Notes under the pieces: generated by a model
What the model was told of the DNA's origin: nothing
The model's input: only the letters and a program-made list of their open reading frames with translations
Databases searched by the model: none
Part shown: positions 60,780 through 64,000 of the stretch, piece after piece
How the letters are laid out: the number at the start of each line of letters is the position of its first letter
How positions within the stretch are numbered: position 1 is the first letter of the stretch
Assembly (NCBI GenBank): GCA_963402885.1
Contig: OY727093.1
Span: 18,894,161-18,958,160 of the forward strand
Length of the DNA: 64,000 nt
Direction: 5' to 3'
From: Antedon bifida
Taxonomy: Eukaryota; Echinodermata; Crinoidea; Comatulida; Antedonidae
Position numbers and translations under genes: made by a program

Positions 60780-61294
60780 GTATTTCTTGCTTGCATTACT
60801 CTACTGTAAAATCAACTTATATTCCAAATCCAAACAAAAAAATCTTATGGTTGAATGTAATACAGATATCTGTTTATGTCTGTAAAATCTTGATTACAAA
60901 TATTTCATTAAAGGGTGAATCTACAAACCCTAATTGTGGTAAACTAACATTATTTGAATGTGGTAAGTATAGTAATTGGTCATGGGGTGTGCAAGATGTG
61001 TGTGTGGTGCAGCTCATCTTACAAGAATATAACAATAATCAACTAATGATTTGTTAAAATGCTGTGCACTGCTTTTGTGGCCAGAACATGGCTTACTCAC
61101 TTTTTGAATGGTTGTACTTTTTTTGTTAGAGAATTTGCATTTAGTTAAGCATGCAAGTTTAATGTTTTATTACCTAATTTTTCCACTATATGAGCTACTT
61201 ACATTTCAACAAGGGTTCAGTTTCTTTTCATAATGATGAAGTTTGCAATTTATTCTTCATCAATTTTCTTTTCAGACAGCAAACTTCTAGTGAA

Positions 61295-61823
61295 ATGCCT
61301 GACATTGAAAGTAACTTCAGGGACTTAAAGCGTGATCTCAGTAAACACTATAAGGGTCTCAACTACCTGTGGTTGAAGTTCCTCATATATGATTTTATAC
61401 CAGGAGAATATATTACCCGCCCAGATTTCACAGGGAATAACTTATTTAATAAACTCCAAACATCTGGCTATATTGGACCTGGTAATGTCAATCTATTATT
61501 AGAAGTTACTGAAATATCAGATTTGAAGGATGCTAAACATCTTGTAAGTCAGTACAGGTGTATCAACACTAATAATGACGACATTACTGGTCCAGAATAT
61601 TTGTCTACATTTCGGAAGCAACTATTTAAGGCCTTAAAACAATGTGGACCAGAGGATTTGAATGAAGTTATTGGTTACTATGGACTAGAGGATTTTGATT
61701 TTAAGAACATTTGAGACGTTGTGTTTAAATTAGAGAGAGACGGACTATTAAAAGATGAATCAAGCAAAATTAAGTTTAAACGTCTCCTTGTACAGTGTGC
61801 ACAGGATGAATTGTTATGTATTG
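61295..61823 (+). CDS. DED gene, exon with DED1 and DED2 (contains TGA at 61712)
   Basis: The exon is open except for TGA at 61712-61714. A CGA-to-TGA change at a CpG would explain it (inference). The upstream part alone would give a 139-residue protein with one complete DED and half of a second, so a truncated but usable adaptor is also possible. Confidence 0.75.
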
Positions 61824-61879
61824 GTATGTATTTATTTCTTTTCACGTTATCTTGTAAAATACAATATATTTTACATCTT

Positions 61880-62000
61880 TATCAAAGGCAAATTACTGAA
61901 AAATCAGTGGAGATATAAATAAAATAATAAAAAACTAAATCAAAACGATAAAGTAAAACAGCCAGAAAGAAGTTCCAAGCTTTCAGAAAATAATACTCTT
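61880..62000 (-). repeat. Diverged relative of the 39660 element
   Basis: It shares GGCAAATTACTGAA, AAAACGATAA and AGTAAAACAGCCAGAA with 39700-39800, but the CTGATGA segment is lost. It lies in the DED gene intron. Confidence 0.6.
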
Positions 62001-62209
62001 TGGCTTCTGCCAAAAGTATAAGTTAAGTTCAAACAATTTAAATGTATTTTTAATTGGTACATTCTGTAATTTATCTGTGTTTTATCAATGGTAGTCCAAA
62101 GTCCAAAATTATTGTTTATAGTGATAATTGTATTTAAGGCAATTATCGCTGTATGTTATTCCCTTGAAAAACATCTGTATTATAATTAATGTTTTCATGA
62201 ATTATGTTG

Positions 62210-62329
62210 TTAGTACATAGATATTTGTTAAAATATCTATGTACTAATAACATATTAGTATTAGTTTAGTAGTTGGATAGACTTTAAAGGGTCTATTAAA
62301 CTACTAAACTAAACTAATATTGTTTCTTT
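62210..62329. repeat. Two adjacent hairpins in the DED gene intron
   Basis: TTAGTACATAGATATTT/AAATATCTATGTACTAA (62210-62247) is followed by TAGTTTAGTAGTTGGATAGA versus TCTATTAAACTACTAAACTA (62260-62329). Confidence 0.75.
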
Positions 62330-62421
62330 AAAATGTAATATATTTTTACAAATTAAATTGGCACTAAAACAACCTAAACAGACCACATTGATCACACTTT
62401 ATACCACATTTTTTTGTTTAG

Positions 62422-62471
62422 ATGAACCTGGAACATATCAAATAACTTCACAGCATCAAAACATCCTGAAA
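62422..62471 (+). CDS. DED gene, second coding exon
   Basis: The acceptor TTTGTTTAG completes the split Asp codon and encodes DEPGTYQITSQHQNILK, ending at GTAGGT in phase 0. There is no recognised domain; it is probably the linker after DED2. Confidence 0.6.
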
Positions 62472-63972
62472 GTAGGTATTCTATTTATTATCAAGTTTTA
62501 CCAAGTTTAAAAGACCAAACAAATGGAAAATTACTGTGGGGAGGCAGCAATTAATTATATTGTAGGTTGTGTGTTAGTAAGATATTAGAAGTTACAATTT
62601 TGTATTCAATAAATGTATCTATATATAAATTATGGTTAATTCTGACATAGGCGAGCACAATGCAAAAACTTCGGTACAAATCTCCGCCTTGGATACCTAC
62701 CTTATCTATCTCAGATGTACCGCGAAACGTAGATTTGATAACATTAATGTGCAGTTCGACGCTATTTTTCCATATTTCTATCTTAGAAAGATATTATAAA
62801 GAGTTTGTTAACAACATTTATGATTTCAACAGTAGATTTTCTACTCAATTTCAATTCTTGGCGGTCAAGTTATTTCCGGGTTTATGATAAGTTCACCTTG
62901 CAGCAACATGGTTTCAACTATTTTCTCTCTTTTATACACAAGGGAGCAGTTAAAATAATAGATTTGACCCTAAAGGTGACTGGAAACAGGCACTTTCCAT
63001 CAATCAATACAGTGTCCCTTTGGAAGACGGAAGAAAAAAATAGATACTATAGTAGGACTGGAGCTTAAGTTGGCCATTAGTCATAGCCATTTTAGTTTTT
63101 TGTTTATTTTAGGAACGGACCGCGCGTGTGAAAGGTACAGTAGTTAAAAAATAAAAATTATACTGCAAATTAATAAAGATCAAATTAAATATACGCCATA
63201 AAGAATCGGAATATATTGTGGGGAATAGTATTATAAAATTACATAGGGAGATTTGATGATAAGACATTAATCGAGTGAAATACCGATAGCTGAGTTTTAT
63301 TAAGTAAGCTGGCAGGAATAACTGTAGGCTATCTGTGTCCTGTTAGGACCGAGATGTCTGCCCATGTTGCAAGCCGTAGTGTCTTCTTCTCTGTCACGGC
63401 AGTTAGTTTCAAAAGATGTTTAAATTAAATAATGTATTAATACTTATTAGGATGATATTTATTCACCCCCCCCCCCCCCCCCCCCCCGGCCAACCCAACT
63501 ATCTAATAAACGTCCATCCCATCCACATTTATAATAACACAATTATACTATTTGTAGTAGAATTCATCGCACTGTTATCTACAATTTACCAAGCATTTGT
63601 TATTCTTTTTTACCACTTTTCATATCTATTAGATAGAGGATTTCATTTGATTATAAATGTTACCATATTATTAAAACTGAAAAAATTTAACATATATCCC
63701 TCGAATAAGCCCCTCCCTCGAGTCAAATGAACTCCGCCTCCCCACCTCCGCCCTACCAAATAATAATAAAGACTATACTTTAAAATGTTATTAATCATCT
63801 AAGACACTGTGAAACAGAATAGTTTAGTTTTACGAATGTCAAGCATTTTCAATAATGGTAACCGACAGAAAACGTAAAAGAAGAACATTATCATTCCGAG
63901 AACCATCGTCTACACTTCCTAGAGCGAGCGAGCGAAGCGAGCTCACCCTCTAGTATAATTCAATTTTTTTAG
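62472..63972. other. Intron or intergenic DNA after the second DED exon
   Basis: The frame 62651-62887 follows a weak acceptor (CTGACATAG) in phase with the DED exon, but the peptide is not recognised. A run of about 20 C is at 63467-63487. AGCGAGCGAGCGAAGCGAGC sits near 63930. Confidence 0.6.
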
Positions 63973-64000
63973 ATAAATCTGGAACAGAGAAGAGAAGTCC
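63973..64000 (+). other. Possible next exon at the window edge
   Basis: CAATTTTTTTAG is a good acceptor followed by 28 bases open in phase 0 (INLEQRREV). It could belong to the DED gene, but the window ends before this can be judged. Confidence 0.25.

Larger units (their letters stand above)
61276..62471 (+). pseudogene. Tandem death-effector-domain (DED) protein, interrupted by an in-frame TGA
   Basis: The start is probably ATG 61295 (MPDIESNF) in an exon opening at 61276 after TTTTCAG. Residues about 5-83 form a DED (LNYLWLKFLIYDFIPGE ... LFNKLQTSGYIGPGNVNLLL ... EISDL). A second DED begins near residue 101 (FRKQLFKALKQCGPEDLNEV). Tandem DEDs occur in caspase-8, CFLAR and related apoptosis or immune adaptors, where they drive filament assembly. 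TGA at 61712-61714 stops the frame at codon 140. The same frame then continues as DVVFKLERDGLLKDESSK and LLVQCAQDELL, the rest of DED2. The exon donor is at 61823|GTATGT and the next exon, 62422-62471, joins in phase (DEPGTYQITSQHQNILK). The R of the usual RxDL motif is Ile in DED1. Any effector domain would lie beyond 64000. Confidence 0.8.

Noticed and set aside
62660-63068. Frames of 75 and 87 codons as further DED gene exons
   Set aside because: No family resemblance, weak upstream acceptor and no good donor. They are kept only as a remark in the interval entry.
20998-63490. Homopolymer C/G runs (20998, 31076, 52396, 55327, 63467) as regulatory signals
   Set aside because: They are typical slippage tracts. 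Two belong to the palindrome ends and one to the hAT end, and their lengths may not be reliable in the assembly.

Overview
The window is AT-rich eukaryotic DNA with long introns, metazoan gene families, SINEs, LINE and hAT remnants and many short inverted-repeat elements. Frequent TAGGCCTA-like motifs, the repeat mix and the gene content fit a marine invertebrate. I favour an echinoderm-like deuterostome, but the sequence alone does not prove the phylum.

Positions 1-48889 (+) hold the 3' two thirds of PITRM1, the mitochondrial presequence protease (M16C family). Fourteen exons splice without any frame break into 674 residues and a stop codon; the 5' part with the zinc site lies upstream of the window. 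Its introns are very large (16.4 and 14.8 kb) and carry almost all the other features. Intron 3 has a LINE fragment, a 1-kb block almost free of G on the + strand, a 21-unit 36-bp minisatellite and copies of several dispersed repeats. Intron 5 has a 76-bp minisatellite and intron 6 a 2.8-kb array of 34-bp units. Intron 8 has two nested hAT-like elements with exact 8-bp target duplications, a decayed antisense GT31 glycosyltransferase with two tandem catalytic domains, a possible small spliced transcript, a Penelope-like remnant with a hammerhead-like core, and a 5S rRNA/tRNA chimeric SINE.

Positions 48890-57506 are intergenic. They hold MITE copies, an isolated minus-strand exon resembling a Roco COR domain, and a 3-kb palindrome (52363-55376) built from about 370-bp tandem units, each with a cluster of nuclear-receptor half-sites.

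Positions 57507-59474 (-) are the last four coding exons of PIKFYVE (the PI3P 5-kinase C-terminus). Its upstream exons are not visible before the window ends. On the opposite strand at 61276-62471 lies a tandem death-effector-domain gene interrupted by an in-frame TGA.

PITRM1 and PIKFYVE are intact across about 2.5 kb of coding sequence. That makes the lesions in the GT31 and DED genes more likely real than base-calling noise.
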